Shown here in pieces: positions 1 through 12,040 of a stretch of DNA of 64,000 bases (its first letter is position 1; each line of letters opens with the position of its first letter). The stretch spans positions 139,996,001 to 140,060,000 of the forward strand of contig JBITNC010000001.1 of the NCBI GenBank assembly GCA_050084985.1, in the 5' to 3' direction. Source of the stretch: Nageia nagi (Eukaryota; Pinophyta). The notes beneath the pieces were generated by a model. That model saw only the letters and a list, made by a program, of their open reading frames with translations, was not told where the DNA came from and ran no database searches. The position numbers and the translations under genes are program-made.

Positions 1-391
1 AGATACCTTAAGGGATTAATTGAATTCTTTATTATGTGTGGACTTTGACCTTACCATGGGGTTAGTTTAGGTCATACATTTATTGTAACCCTAACCTTAC
101 CCTTGGGTTAAAGGGAGGTTAGGGAGGTGCTCTCAAGCTATAAATAGAGGGCCTCTTCTCTTGTAACATAACTAAGTTTTGGAGTAAGATTACTCTACTA
201 GTTTGTGTAGGAGAGGAAGAGAATAGTTGTAAGAGGGGCATACTTGAGAATTGAGATACTAGTTGTGGATGTACTCCCAAGGAGGGAGGAACCACATTAC
301 ACTTGTGTTATCTTGTGTGAATGGTGTTATGTTGAATGGTTGAGTTTCCTAGTCTTGGACCTTGAGGATTAGAGTAGTGCTAATTCTCTCA
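1..391 (+). mobile_element. Truncated LTR of a Copia-type element, related to the nested Copia LTRs
   Basis: This stretch is the reverse complement of, and clearly homologous to, the LTRs at 24029-24522 and 32713-33203. It shares the TATA region (TATAAATAGAGGGCC), the GGGTTAAAGGGAGGTTAGGGAGG block and the TGTACTCCCAAGGAGGGAGGAACCACATT block. Here the transcription sense is the + strand. It is more diverged than the two Copia LTRs are from each other, so it is an older insertion of the same family. The left part lies outside the window. No TGGTATCAGAGC primer site follows it, so it is either a 3' LTR, a solo LTR or a broken copy. The right boundary near 391 is approximate. Confidence 0.8.
139..146 (+). 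promoter_or_regulatory. LTR TATA box
   Basis: TATAAATA followed by GAGGGCC, in the same position as in the two Copia LTRs on the other strand. Conservation across three LTR copies supports it as the LTR core promoter. Confidence 0.55.
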
Positions 392-433
392 ATTATGGTC
401 TTTAGCTATATTTTTTAGTCCAACTTTGACAAC

Positions 434-835
434 TTGAAAAAAAAAGTAAATAACTTGGTTGTTCAAGTTGAAAAAGCAAGGAAGAGTTTGCTAAATGTAG
501 CCAAAATGAAGGAGAAGCTCCTAAAAGCTTTGAATGACAATAACATAATGAAATTAATTATAAAGGAGCATAATATAGACTACTACATTCTAATAAAACA
601 AAAAGAAAAAGAGACTCAAGCTATAGAGATACTAGGGGAGGATGGAGGGAAAGAGATGAGAAGCTTAGTTCAAACTTTGGATATTGCATAAAGATGAGTA
701 TTGAAAATAGTAGAGTTGGATTCAGCATCCAAAATGACATTTACTGAAGATGCTACTCATGAGTATGAGATTGAGGAGAATGTTGAGAAAATTCTTGAAA
801 AGATAGACTTTAATCTTTAAATATTTAGTGGGAAG
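434..835 (+). pseudogene. Unidentified coding-like fragment, charged and coiled-coil-like
   Basis: An 85-codon open frame rich in Lys, Glu and Leu (start 434, stop 691), followed after a stop by more coding-like sequence in the same style up to about 820 (acidic, with repeated Glu-Glu and Glu-Lys). It starts just after the truncated LTR. The composition suggests a helical or coiled-coil stretch such as those in retroelement gag or plant-mobile-domain proteins. No family was recognised. It has a stop within it and no clear gene structure, so a relict is more likely than a gene. Confidence 0.3.
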
Positions 836-1326
836 TTTGGAACTTTTCTCATAAGAAGTGGTTATTCAAACAAACTTTTGATTATGATGTTTTGAATTTT
901 AGTAGGGAACCTTTTAAATACTTATGGATATGGTGTTTTTAATTTTAGAAAGGTTTGTTGTATGTTTTTTTATTTTATGGCATTATGGTAGTTATAAGCA
1001 AGTTTTTTTTGAATCATTGCATGTGTTGTGAGATATTGAACAATTAAAATTAAAAGGAATGCTTATGACTCATGAACAACTATGTTTTCAGTATGAGCAA
1101 GTATTTTTTGAATCATTGAATATTTGCATAAGTATATTTTTTGAATGATAGCATTAGCAACTATGTTCAAAGTTTCAAACTATTGAAATGGTGATTTAAT
1201 TATAGAATGTTGTAATAAAGTATATATTTTTAAAATCATTGCATGTTTGAGAAAATATTAGAATGGTTATTTTTTCTAGAGGAATATTTTTGTAATCATT
1301 GAATATTTGGACAAGTATATGATAGC
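836..1326. other. AT-rich spacer with loose repeats
   Basis: No gene seen. Contains loosely repeated phrases of the type 'gaatcattgcatgt' and 'gaatatttg(c/g)ataagtat', suggesting an old degenerate tandem repeat. Confidence 0.4.
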
Positions 1327-1745
1327 ATGCGCAAGTATTGTACAAACACATATGGTTGTTTGTGTATAAATGTAGATGATCGTCATTGTATAAACATAGA
1401 TAATCATCAATGTATAAACACATATGAACATCAGTGTATAATACTAAAAAACCATAAAAATATAAAATTAGATGATTTTCTTCACACTGATGATCATCAA
1501 TGTCTAAAATCGGATGATCATTAGTGTCTTAACCTATATAATCATCAATATTTTGACCTCTACTATTCTCATTGTCTTGAACCGAATGATCCTCAATGTC
1601 TTGACCTAAAAAATCCTCAATGTATTAACCTAGATGATCCTCAATGTCTTGACCTAAATGATCATCAATATCTTAACCTAGTCGATCGTTAGTGTCTTGA
1701 CCCAAACAATTGTTAGTGTCTTGACCTTGACAATCATCAATGTAT
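1327..1745 (+). repeat. 24-bp tandem repeat array (left arm)
   Basis: About 16 imperfect copies of a 24-bp unit of the form GATGATCATCAATGTCTTAACCTA. Translated on the + strand, the units give an eight-residue repeat D-(D/N)-H-Q-C-(L/I)-x-x, open from 1327 to 1524 and interrupted by stops later. The period is an exact multiple of three, so open frames through it are expected and do not by themselves show a gene. Confidence 0.75.
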
Positions 1746-2059
1746 TACCTTTTATAACATGTTGGAAATTGGTCCTTACATTCATAAGTTGTATTTATAA
1801 TGATAAGTTGAATTCAAAATCTTATAAGTTACATAATTTCAAAAAGTATTGAATTATTGATAAGAATTAAGATGCATATATTCATCACAGATTAACATTC
1901 AATAATTTCCTCAAACTTAATAAATGTCAAATATAATATTTATATAACATTGTTAAAAAAACTACATTCAATTCATTTCAAATATTAGATAATTCCAAAC
2001 ACTGAATAATCCAAGAAATTCTTCACAAATTACACTACAGGTCATAGTAATTTTTTTTT

Positions 2060-4620
2060 ATAAATTATAGCTATGGTAGCTTAAACATATTCATTAGAGA
2101 ACCAGTTCCATTAGTGTGTGCATATGAATCTTCTAAAATATTCACAATGTGATCTATGAAGGTATCATCATTATCCTTTTCATTTGTTTGATTACTCCCC
2201 TTCCCTCACTCAATGATTTCCATAATACTATTGCTCTGTCATAAGGAAATATCTTCAAAGTATGATGTGAGATATAAATTCTTGAAAACTTTCAAGAATT
2301 TTCTTCAATCTATTTTGCATTTTTTATTTAACATATTGTAAAGAACTAAAAACCCTTTCATCCTCTACAAAACCTAAAATCATTATATGACATAGTTCAT
2401 ATAAATGAAAATAAGCAAACATTGAATCTTGTAGAAGACTACTTGGATATATTTTTTTTCATAATCATGTTATGTAACTAGGCTCCAATGGATTTATCAA
2501 TTATTTAAATTGACCAACCATTATCAAGCCAAAAGTTTGAAATTGTTGAATTAAATCCTTTTTATCTAAAATTCCTTTGATCTCTACACCACTAACTTCT
2601 ATAATTCTTCCAAAATGAGTTACAATATTCTCCATATGATTATTAAAAAACTAACTTGTATTGTTGTAATCTAAAATTGAATTCCAAAAGTTCAGATTCA
2701 CTATGACCATAGCTTCAAGAAAATCATCTCTATGAAATCTTTCTCTAATTTCTCTTGTCAATGTATCTGCAATGTTTCTTATCTTAATCTTTGATTCTTG
2801 TAAAATTCTATCAAATTAGATAGGCATCATAGGAACTTGCTCAAATTCAATTTTAACAGATGACACCACACCCTATCTTTCTAAAAAATATAGAGGAATA
2901 TCATTTCCATTGACACTAATACAAAGTCTATCAACAATAATGAATCTTAGAAAACTTTTTGAATTTTTTACTTTTGTTAATGAATATCAATTCTCAAATA
3001 ATGGATCTATAAAATTAGTTTCATACAACCTATAAATAGTCCAATATAATCATTTCCTTTCACTTAAAAAATCAATTATATATATGTGTATGTGTGTGTG
3101 TGTGTGTATGTATAGATCTTTCTTAAGCAATATTGAACAATTTGTTCATTTCATATAACATTGGTATCATTCCACATAATATTAATAATGTTTCAAATTT
3201 TGTCATGCAATACAATAAATCTTTGGCTCTATAAACACCTCTTCTATTTTGATAGAAAAAAACTATCAAAATTTAATTTTATTCAAATACTCTTTCTACA
3301 TGTTTAAACATTGAAATCCATCTAGTGTCCACATGTTTCAACTTTCTTTTTCTATCAGAATTTTCATGTGTAAATTGTTGGAATTCAACATTCCTTTTGG
3401 ATGTTTTCAAAAAGTATGCATATATCTCATCTATAAATTACTCCATTTTGACCACACAAGTATGTATTATTTTTATTTTGTATGCAAGATTCAATTTATA
3501 AGCCATACAATGAATAGGTATTATATACGAAGCAATTGATGTTTGAACACGAATACAAAGTCTATTTTTGTTTACTTGCATTACTAAAGCACCATTTGCA
3601 ACTACACATATTATCTTTCTTGCAATTTTCTCATCATCTATATTAGCAATATCTTTCGAACTATTTACAAAAAAATTGAAAAGGTTTTCTAAGTTACAAG
3701 CTTCTTTCGTTCTATGTATTGTTAGCAAATGGGGTTTTCTAATATGTTCGATGAATGTGTAAACATGTATGCATACCTAATATGTGCTATATGTTTTAGT
3801 TTCCTCATTAATTGATAAAGAAATGGATCTTGAATTTTTAACACTTTCTTTTAAATATTCTCTTTCAACCAATCCAAGATAGTTTACCATTTCTTGACCA
3901 CTTTAATCAAACCAATGAGAACTTGGAAGGTGTTGCACACCTGCTAAATCAAAAAGTGTTTTATGATCATAAAAATATGTTATTGGCATACCTTTTTTTA
4001 GAAGATAAACAATAACAGAAAATTGTGAACTTTTCAAAACTAATGTTTTTTCTTTTGCTTTTCTATATTATGCTATATTTATGGTGCCTATTTGTTTGTG
4101 TTTTTTATTTTTCTTCCATCATCTTGTTATATTCAATTTTGTATTTCTTATGGAAACATTTATTCTTATCCTTTATGATTTGAACTTTTCTAATTGTTCC
4201 AACTTGATCTATTGTCTTCACATATGCATTTCCACAATGTTTTTCAATAGTATCATATTTATGTTGCATCTTTTATTCCCTCCCTACTTTCCATGGATAA
4301 ATATAATATTTTTATTCTATTGGTATATCATCATTTTTAGGAATCATTGGGATAATAAATGAAAAATTGTTATGACCATTAGTTCTTAAATGATCTACCA
4401 ATAGACCAATGATTTTATTTTTTATTTTCTAAGAAGCACTTCCTGCAGATTTTATTTTTTGGTGATTTTGTATTTCTTTATCAAATTTGATATTGTAAAT
4501 TTCTACTAGAGTGTCAGAAGCTACGATAGCCACCTCAGGTGTAGGTTCTATATTTTTATGGTTCACAATATTATCATTATCAAGCATGACATCTTCAAAA
4601 ATATCTTCAAGTGATGGCAT
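2060..4620 (-). pseudogene. hAT-like transposase relict (zinc finger 862-like / DUF4371-type)
   Basis: Read on the - strand, scattered open blocks show the order expected of the plant hAT-derived family related to zinc finger protein 862. An acidic N-terminal part (4620-4429) is followed by a block ending SSHW (about 3920), a block with SLSINEETKTYSTYWVCIHVY (about 3820-3750) that corresponds to the family's 'SVDE...WICVHVY' segment, then 3728-3438 with VANGALVMQVNKNR and IIPIHCMAYKLNLA. The last pair is the transposase core 'DGA.VM...NG' and 'HCMAHR.NLA'. In this copy the DGA acidic residue reads NGA, so a catalytic position appears lost. Many stops and frameshifts follow toward 2060. A second relict of the same family is at 60381-61330. 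Confidence 0.65.
3077..3112. repeat. TA/TG dinucleotide microsatellite
   Basis: A short TA run followed by about a dozen TG units, interrupted by TATG. It lies inside the hAT-like relict. Confidence 0.85.
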
Positions 4621-4934
4621 ATCAGGATCAATAGTATTTTTTGAAATATCTTCAAGTGGTTGTATATCAGGATCAACAATGTTTTCTAAAATATCCTCAA
4701 GTAGTGGAAAATCAAGATCAACTATATTTTTTTCATATAAATATATTCCTAATCATATGATGAATCAATAAAAATTTAACTATTAATATGTAAAAGCAAA
4801 ATAATAAAGGATTATGGAAAAGAACCTATGACTATCATGTCATAAGATGTCGATGCTTTTTCAATGTGAAATATTTTTAAATTTTTATTTTACAAATGGA
4901 TTATTGTGCTTATTTTCCTTAAATTTTCTATTAG

Positions 4935-5360
4935 GTTCCATTCCTAGAGATGAGCATTTACAATCCCTTAGAAATGAATGCCCATAATTAAAAAAATTAC
5001 CTTCTAAATTTCTGACATAACATAATAATGAGCATTTACAATCCTTAGGTGATGGCCATCTTAAAGTTGAAATACCCTATCTAATAAGCATCTAATTTCC
5101 CTAACAGATGAGCATCAACAATTACTCACATACGAGCATCTACAATCTCACACAAATGAGCATCTATAATCTTGCACAAATGAGTGTGTACAATCTTATA
5201 CAAAGAAGTGTCTGTAATCTTCCACATATGAGCATCTACAATCCTACACATATGAGCATCTATAATATCGCATAAATGAGCATCTATAATATCGTACAAA
5301 TGAGCATCTATATTTCTTGTTATTGAACATTTGCAATCCCTCAAAAACAAGCATCTTAGA
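4935..5360 (-). repeat. 24-bp tandem repeat array (right arm)
   Basis: At least eight regular 24-bp units between 5130 and 5325, with more degenerate copies back to about 4935. On the - strand they translate to the eight-residue repeat (I/V)-D-A-H-(L/M)-C-x-I, open from 5350 to 5126. The orientation is opposite to the array at 1327-1745, while period and D-x-H-x-C pattern match. Confidence 0.75.
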
Positions 5361-5789
5361 GAACTTGAAAAGTTGAAATGAATCTCATAACCTTTATATA
5401 TAAGGTATAATTGATGATTTAATCAGCAAAAAGTAATTTTTTTCAATGCATTTGCTTGCCAAAATATAGGAGGTACATGTGGCTATTTGCACTTATCTTT
5501 ATAAAAATATTATATAATATTAACGAGTTAACCTATAATTTTTTTTATCTTGTAAAATTTAGGCTAAATGGTGCAATATCTAAGGTTTGAATTTTTGAAA
5601 TATTTAAACATTTAAAAACCTTATATTATCTTATTAATGAATATTCATCGCTATGCATATAGATGGTTTCCTATATATAAAATATAGGTTGTATCTAATA
5701 ATAGATTGACATTATTTGAAATAATAGATATTTTGCTTAAAAAGGAATATTGTATCAAACAAACTTATAAGAAACATTATTACAAATAT
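5361..5789. other. AT-rich spacer
   Basis: No gene or recognisable element seen. Confidence 0.4.
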
Positions 5790-6150
5790 TAAATGTATGA
5801 AAAGAAATAAAAACCTCAAGTGTATGAAAAGAAGGAGAAAACCAAAGTTGCTACAACTAATGTTGATAGAAAAAAAAAAAGACTAAACCATAAAGGAAGT
5901 TTACTAAACTAATTGATATTGTTAATAATATTCTTAATGTGCTATTAAAAGAAGATCTTATTGAGCTTCCACAAATGGTTCAACATCACTTTCTTAATGA
6001 TGTTCTTGAAAAATTATAGATTTGAAGAACTTTGCAATTACCATAGCACATCAAGGCACCTAACAAAAAATTGTAGGGTCTTAAGAAATATCATTTAGGA
6101 TATTATTGATAAGAGAGAATTTAGATGGATGATAATCCTAAAGAAAAATA
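5790..6150 (+). pseudogene. Ty3/gypsy gag fragment with C-x-YH-type zinc knuckle
   Basis: On the + strand a coding-like block, with a segment reading LLKEDLIELPQ, is followed by CNYHSTSRHLTKNC and then a hydrophobic and basic segment (about 6016-6120). The order 'L..LIELP ... C.YH....H....C ... I..LID' is that of gag proteins of the Tat/Ogre-type Ty3/gypsy lineage. Several stops and a frame change break it. No LTRs or pol were found attached to it. Confidence 0.45.
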
Positions 6151-7188
6151 AGGACTTGTACATATTGATAATGGATAGTTGGAGATATTTATGAATCCCT
6201 TACCAAAGATAACTTAGCAACCAAAAGGATTCATTGGTTTGATAACTACTTCATATTATATGAACTATTATTTCTTTAATAGAAATGAATGCCAAAAACA
6301 TCAGCAATAAGCCAGAGTTGTGATGAAGAGAAAATAAAACATAGTGGTAAAACTTTCAAAAAGAACATTTGTAATGACATGCAAGGCTACCTGCACATTG
6401 TCAATGATATAAATTATACCACCAAAAAGGCACCTATTTTTGTACCTACATTTGCAAAATACGTATGGATTGTTAAAGCACCCCAAGTACATAGATTCAT
6501 TATTTAAATTTAGAAAATTGAAAATTGTAGTGTACCATAAGTAAGTTATTTTCTAAATGGTAAAATGGGTATTTTTCATTATCATAGTGATCATGTGATG
6601 GTTTTATCTAGGTAAATTTTAGTCATTTATCTCATATATATTTTTTGAAAATTCTTCAAAACCCATGTTGTTAACAACATGCAATTGTTTACATATTGTT
6701 AATGATGTGCTTCTACCAAACTAGAACAAAACATAGTTAGTATATCATGTTCTTTAAGGTTTGTTGAGACATTTTAGGAACATGTCATCAAGTTTTAAAT
6801 TTATTAAAATAGAAAACATTATGTTCATGATTGTTTATGTATTGCAAATAGGGAATCATATATTTCATTCATTTATGAATTTGAATCAAACAAATTAAAT
6901 ATTGGTTATAAATTGGTATGAATGTATTCATTAGGTTTGTTATTTGCTTACATTCATTTCATAGGATGTATTATTATTTTGTGGGAATATTTGATGAATT
7001 CAATGAAAATGTAAAGAGATATATATGGCTTGTTACGTACAACTTTGAAACTTGTACTTTGGAATTCAAATTGCAAATCATATAGGTACAACTATATAAG
7101 TAATCAAATCATTCATTCACATTAAAAAAAATTAAAAATGGAGCATGCATTCAAAAGTAGACACATAATTAGGAGCCAAATAAGGTCA
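6151..7188. other. AT-rich spacer with a GTTGTTAACAAC palindrome
   Basis: No gene seen. Around 6663-6680 the sequence CCATGTTGTTAACAACATG is a perfect palindrome around GTTAAC. The same phrase recurs at about 9818-9836 on the other side of the PMD relict. Confidence 0.4.
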
Positions 7189-7209
7189 TATATATATATA
7201 TATATATAG
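7189..7209. repeat. (TA)n microsatellite
   Basis: About ten uninterrupted TA units. Confidence 0.85.
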
Positions 7210-9530
7210 ATATAATGAAAAGGGTGGAACCATGGCTCATTGTACAACCTAGTGGTGTGTACTACTTCCACTACTACATACCTCACTAGGACTAGATACC
7301 CTCTTGTTGCCACTTCTTTGTCCTAAAATGGACATTCCACCTGATATCTCACTATAACTAATACCATGAGAGGCCATTATTGCCTTGGATATCTCATATT
7401 TACTCCTAAGTGTAATGATATCCTTTTCATGTTTCTCTATCTTTTCTATTAATTGCTGTATAAATGCACATTATCCATTTGGTGGGGGTATGTTGAATCT
7501 CTCTTGCAATCTCTTTAATATATGATACATGGATGTTGTTTGAGCATCCCTCGATGCAATTATGGACTAAAGAGTAGAAAGGTATGATTGTAGACCAAAA
7601 AACATAGCCTTGAAGGGCTTTAGTCTCTCAATATCTACCTTTAGGGAAATAATTTGATTGTTCATCTCTCCTATAAAATACATAGTATTCATAAGTTAGT
7701 TAGTTATCATAGCATGTTAACTAAAAATAAAAAATTTCATAAACTTACAAGTGTGTAATAGAGTTTTACTTGCTAAAACAAGTAGTAAGGCTTCAACTAA
7801 TGTATCCAACCTTGGTGCTAGGATAGATGAATGCTTCTATACTAGAATATCATGCATAGGTTTATCTAGATTCTTCTCATCCTCATTAGAAGACTCTTCT
7901 AAGGGAACAACAACCATCTACTCATCTTATTCCTCCTCATCAATACCTAATGGGGATTGTCTCATCATAGCCCACCATGTTATGTATCCTCTAAAAGTTC
8001 TTGGAGCCATAGAGGTGGGCTTTATAGGATCTATTATACATGAATCCTCCCATGTTGTCACCCATGTGGACATAATCTATTCCCCTTGCAAGACATCCCT
8101 CTTTGCTCTCTATCTTATTTAGTATATAGAAGTAGAGGGAATACCCTATCAAATACCAAACTATCTCAACATGCACTATGGCAAGTACTACTCTGCAAGA
8201 TTCCTTCTTCTCTTAAGGAAGCATGGTTTTCTCACCTAGGCCAATTGAAAAGCATCCTTATACCATACACAATTATCATAGGACACACACACTAGATCCT
8301 TCATTTGTATCCTATCTATCTCTTGTTGTCTAGCATTTAATGTGTGTGTATATATATATCCATGGAGTCTAGAAACCCAACATGTCATAGCTACATTTGT
8401 AGGATCCTCCTTATCTATCTAGAGTCCCACTAGTTTGATCATAACAATCTTCTCATAGGCCCACACCTACATCAAACTCGCATGTGCAATGGTAATGTTG
8501 AACTTGTCCACTAATACAAAATTATGCAAATCCCTATATATATAAACTAAAACCATAGGTGGCCAAGCATACCATGTGCCCCTAACATAAATATCCTATA
8601 TAATCCAAACCATACCCAATGGAAAAGTTGATCTACCTAAAAGAAGATGCAAACTTTCATGCTTTGTGCAAGTGGGAGGTCATATGCTCCTAGTCATGAT
8701 CTTCCTCTCCCATGAGCCACCTTGCATATCTATTTTTGGCCTTAATATTGATACTTTAGCCTACTGAATAAGCTACCCATAAATAGATACACTCCATATC
8801 TGGTATACATCAAGAAGTGTAATGGTCATTTCACATGGGGGTAGGTGAAGGTTGATATCGTGGTCTCAATGCTCAACCAATACTATGAGAAGAGGGAGGT
8901 CATTTGAACATGATTAACTATAGCAAGATCATGAAGTCCTGACCTCATGAGGATATCATCCTCATGATTTGATCTAGGCCACTCCCTAGCCTTCTTTAAT
9001 GATGCGATAGACATGGATCCACTCTTGATGATTATATTTTGCTCCTAAAAAATTAAAAAAATAAAATAAAATTCATATTAGTAACTATTACAACTCAAGC
9101 TATAATTGTAATAAAGATGAAAGTCTAACTAAATGAAGGAAAAATTAGCTTGGGAGAATGAATGAAATGGAAAAAAAAGAGTTTATCAAATAAAATTATG
9201 CCTAAACAAAAGATGTACAAATATCAAAAGTAAAATTCTATGAAAATCAAGAGAACAATGAAAATAAAATGTGAAACGATCTTGCTAGGGGTAAATAGAA
9301 GGAAAATTGGAAAAAAAGGAAGCCTTAGGATTTTCAAAATAGACAAAATATGGTAAATTTTTAAAAATAAATAGAAAATGATAAAAACTTACCCCATGGT
9401 CAAAAGGAATACTACACGAATACTCTATAATATTTCCTTTACATTGAGTCAAAGGCCTCTCCACTACATGCCATCCATCATCTACCATCTCAACAAGTAT
9501 GTGAGCAAATCAAATGGCTAGGGAAATGAG
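7210..9530 (-). pseudogene. Plant mobile domain (PMD, 'aminotransferase-like') gene relict with introns
   Basis: Read on the - strand, a first exon-like block (about 9530-9395) ends in a canonical donor, GGG|GTAAGT. A TTTTTAG|GAGC acceptor near 9045 opens a second block reading KKAREWPRSNHEDD and then SGLHDLAIVNHVQM. After a stop and a frameshift comes PCEMTITLLDVY. The order 'SGL..L..I.H.Q....L...W....TF..P.GEMTITL.DVY' is the hallmark of the plant mobile domain. A downstream block (7990-8080) includes TFRGYITWWAMM. Another intron runs from about 7748 (donor CTT|GTAAGT) to 7668 (acceptor TTTTATAG|GAGA), and the last block (7668-7250) is a helical, charged C-terminus. Several stops make it a pseudogene. 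Because introns are kept, it is not a processed retrocopy. PMD genes occur both as host genes and as transposon cargo. Confidence 0.6.
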
Positions 9531-11346
9531 GTAACAAGGTTAATCACAAGGGAAATCAACAAAAGTGAGAATAATATCAATGCCAAGATGGAAATAAGGG
9601 TCATAATCTCACCAAATAACACTAGCAGGAAAATGATAAGGGTAAAGTGATAAATGCCAACATTTAACCCTCTTTTTATTTAATTTTACACTAAACCCTA
9701 GCCTAAATGAATCACTTTCAAAATATCAATAATAGTGCTTGCAAAGTAGTAAGTTATGAGGGGAAAATACATGAAATTATATTAATTGACCATAATTTCT
9801 TTTTGAAAACCTAATTTTACCCATGTTGTTAACAACATCCAAAATGTGAAATTATCATATGATTCAATGCATGATGGTCATGAAAGGTAAATAGAGTGAT
9901 ATTGAATTTTTACATTATGTATTTGTAGTGAAATTGATTATGTTCTATTTTTCATGATTGTTTATAATACATGCATGTTGTTAGCATCATGATTTATCAA
10001 AAATTGGCAAGCAATTCAACTCTTAAACCATGTTTTTATTTTTGCTTATTCAAAATAGGTGCATATGGTAGAAGTTACATGATGAAAAAGATGAAATTAC
10101 ACATTGTTAAACTTGGTCAAAATAAAGGCATGTGTAAAATTTTGATTTTTGTATAGACACATATTTTTGGAATACTAAATATTTGAAATGCAGTTACTCA
10201 ATGCCAATTGAATATGCTCCTTTTTTAGATGTTCAGTTTTTTCATTTTAACATTATTAATAGCATGATTAATGTAAAATTATGGGTTCTTTCAAATATCA
10301 ATAATGTTATCATGATTTTAATAGTCCAAATGGCTAATATTATGCTTATGTAGAAATATTATGTGTTATGTAGAGACCAAAGGTATATAGGATCAAAATT
10401 GGTCTAACTAATGCTTATGCAAAAAATTTTGTGTTGTATTGAAATGTTCTTTCATGATTTTTATGATGATCACTAAACATGATTATTTATTATTAATTGA
10501 CTATGATTCAAGTCTGCACACCTGATACTACTATTTTCACATTGTTAACATCATGTGTCTCTTATAAATTTATTATAAATTATGCATGCTACAAATCCTT
10601 GAATATATATTTAAAAATACCATTATTTCATAAATATCCACTGTAATGGGAATACTGAACAAAATTACAAAAGATATGGTTACAAAATTCTATGAAAAAA
10701 ATGTTGTTAAAGACATACCTTTACTTTGAAAATCAATAAATTTAATAAGATAAAATGTGCTAAATTGATAAGTAATGCCAATGTATATTTGAATATTAGG
10801 TAATTTTTATTGAAGTTAAATGGAATCATCTCAATTATGGATAAAAATTCAATGTTATGCTAACAAATGTTTTTAATTCCATGGTCACTACATGAGCAAA
10901 ATCTCTTACAAATTATAGGTTATTCCAAGCTTAGGGCATGAAAGGACCTCATCATCTTGATAATCATGGTTTAATAGACCTATGTGTCTTAATGACCGTA
11001 GTATAATAATGGATATTATATTTATTTTATCCTTATTCTTTATATTGATTATTCTTTCATTGGATATGATCTATGTGGGTATTATATTGGATTATTCTCA
11101 AAAAGGTATTATTTAGAAGATTAGGATCCAAATAAAGGTACTCTCCTAATACAAGGATTTTGATTGCTATCTTAATTCATTAAAGAAGCTATAATGAGGG
11201 GAAATACAAGGCCAAAAGGGGGAAAAAGACATATCATACTCATCATATCAATTGAAAAAGGGAAGTCTACTTTACTATTGATAATTTTCTTCTCTTCTCT
11301 AAACTTCTTTGTATTATGTAATTTTAATGCTTTTCATTTCACATCC
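9531..11346. other. AT-rich spacer, possible internal remains of an LTR element
   Basis: No gene seen. Contains a second CCATGTTGTTAACAACAT palindrome (about 9818) and looser variants at about 9970 and 10545. Because a polypurine tract and 3' LTR follow at 11347, the right part may be the decayed inside of a retrotransposon, but no pol motif could be read. Confidence 0.35.
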
Positions 11347-11360
11347 AAAGAGGGGGAAAA
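11347..11360 (+). other. Polypurine tract of an LTR element
   Basis: AAAGAGGGGGAAAA lies directly before TGTAGATGG, which starts the LTR. This is where plus-strand DNA synthesis of an LTR retrotransposon is primed. Confidence 0.6.
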
Positions 11361-12040
11361 TGTAGATGGCTAAAAATGATTTATTATTTATTTAATAAAT
11401 CATATTTAGACTTCTTAAATGATTTATTACAATATTAAAAATATCAAGATAAATTTGATATTACTAGGGCCAATGCAATGTCATATGTTATGGTTCATAT
11501 TTCAATTTGTCTTAAATACAACAAAGTTTTTTATTAAAGGTCAATCTTCATTCCTCTCCATGTATTTTTAGGCTATATAGGCAAGTGGAATAGGTTGACC
11601 TCCACAAGTCAGAACTCTTTGATATGATAAGATCTCTAATAGGTGGTTGTCTCTTGAAATCTTCATTAAGCAACAATATCTTTAGGAATGACCTATTATG
11701 AGAAATGGTTATACTCTGAGCTCTAAAACTTTCTATATTTTACAAACTCCATAATTTTTCATATTCAATGTCATTAACTATGTGCATCTTGAGGATTAAG
11801 GGTTTCAAATTTCAGTGGCAGAGGCTATTGATCCATTGCAAGCTCACCTCCAATCTGATCTCAATCCTTTGAAGAGCCATTGCCATTTGCTTTTGAGGAT
11901 TTCACATACACTTCTTTCAAGTGCATGATTTTTATGTATTATTATTGTATCTGATATAGTGTACATATCTAGCTCTTCTTATATTATAGACCAATTTACT
12001 TATTATGTATATTTTCATTTTACATAATTTAGCATCTACA
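11361..12040 (+). mobile_element. 3' LTR of a decayed retrotransposon
   Basis: The 680-bp stretch begins TGTAGATG and ends CATCTACA, a perfect 8-bp terminal inverted repeat of the TG..CA type. It follows directly on a polypurine tract. A CTATATAGG box lies near 11573. Five bases before and after do not match, as expected for a 3' LTR whose partner is missing. No 5' LTR was found upstream. Superfamily unknown. Confidence 0.6.

Larger units (their letters stand above)
1327..5360. mobile_element. Candidate hAT-like transposon bounded by inverted 24-bp repeat arrays
   Basis: A broken hAT-like transposase relict lies between two arrays of 24-bp repeats. The left array reads GATGATCATCAATGTCTTGACC on the + strand. 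The right array reads GATGCTCATTTGTGCAAGATTA on the - strand. Period, the GATGnTCAT core and the encoded eight-residue pattern D-x-H-x-C-x-x-x are shared, so the arrays are in inverted orientation, as expected of subterminal repeats of one element. No terminal inverted repeat or 8-bp target duplication could be fixed, so the limits are those of the arrays. Confidence 0.4.

Noticed and set aside
1327-1524. Small His/Cys-rich protein with eight-residue repeats (metal-binding candidate)
   Set aside because: The 24-bp unit makes any open frame repeat itself. The array continues with in-frame stops, there is no promoter or splice evidence, and a similar array lies inverted 3.5 kb away.
7751-8122. 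123-codon open frame on the plus strand
   Set aside because: It is the antisense shadow of the PMD relict, whose minus-strand reading contains recognisable blocks and splice sites.
9285-9488. 67-codon minus-strand open frame taken as an independent small gene
   Set aside because: Its first part is the upstream exon of the PMD relict, ending at the GG|GTAAGT donor near 9394; the rest is intron translation.
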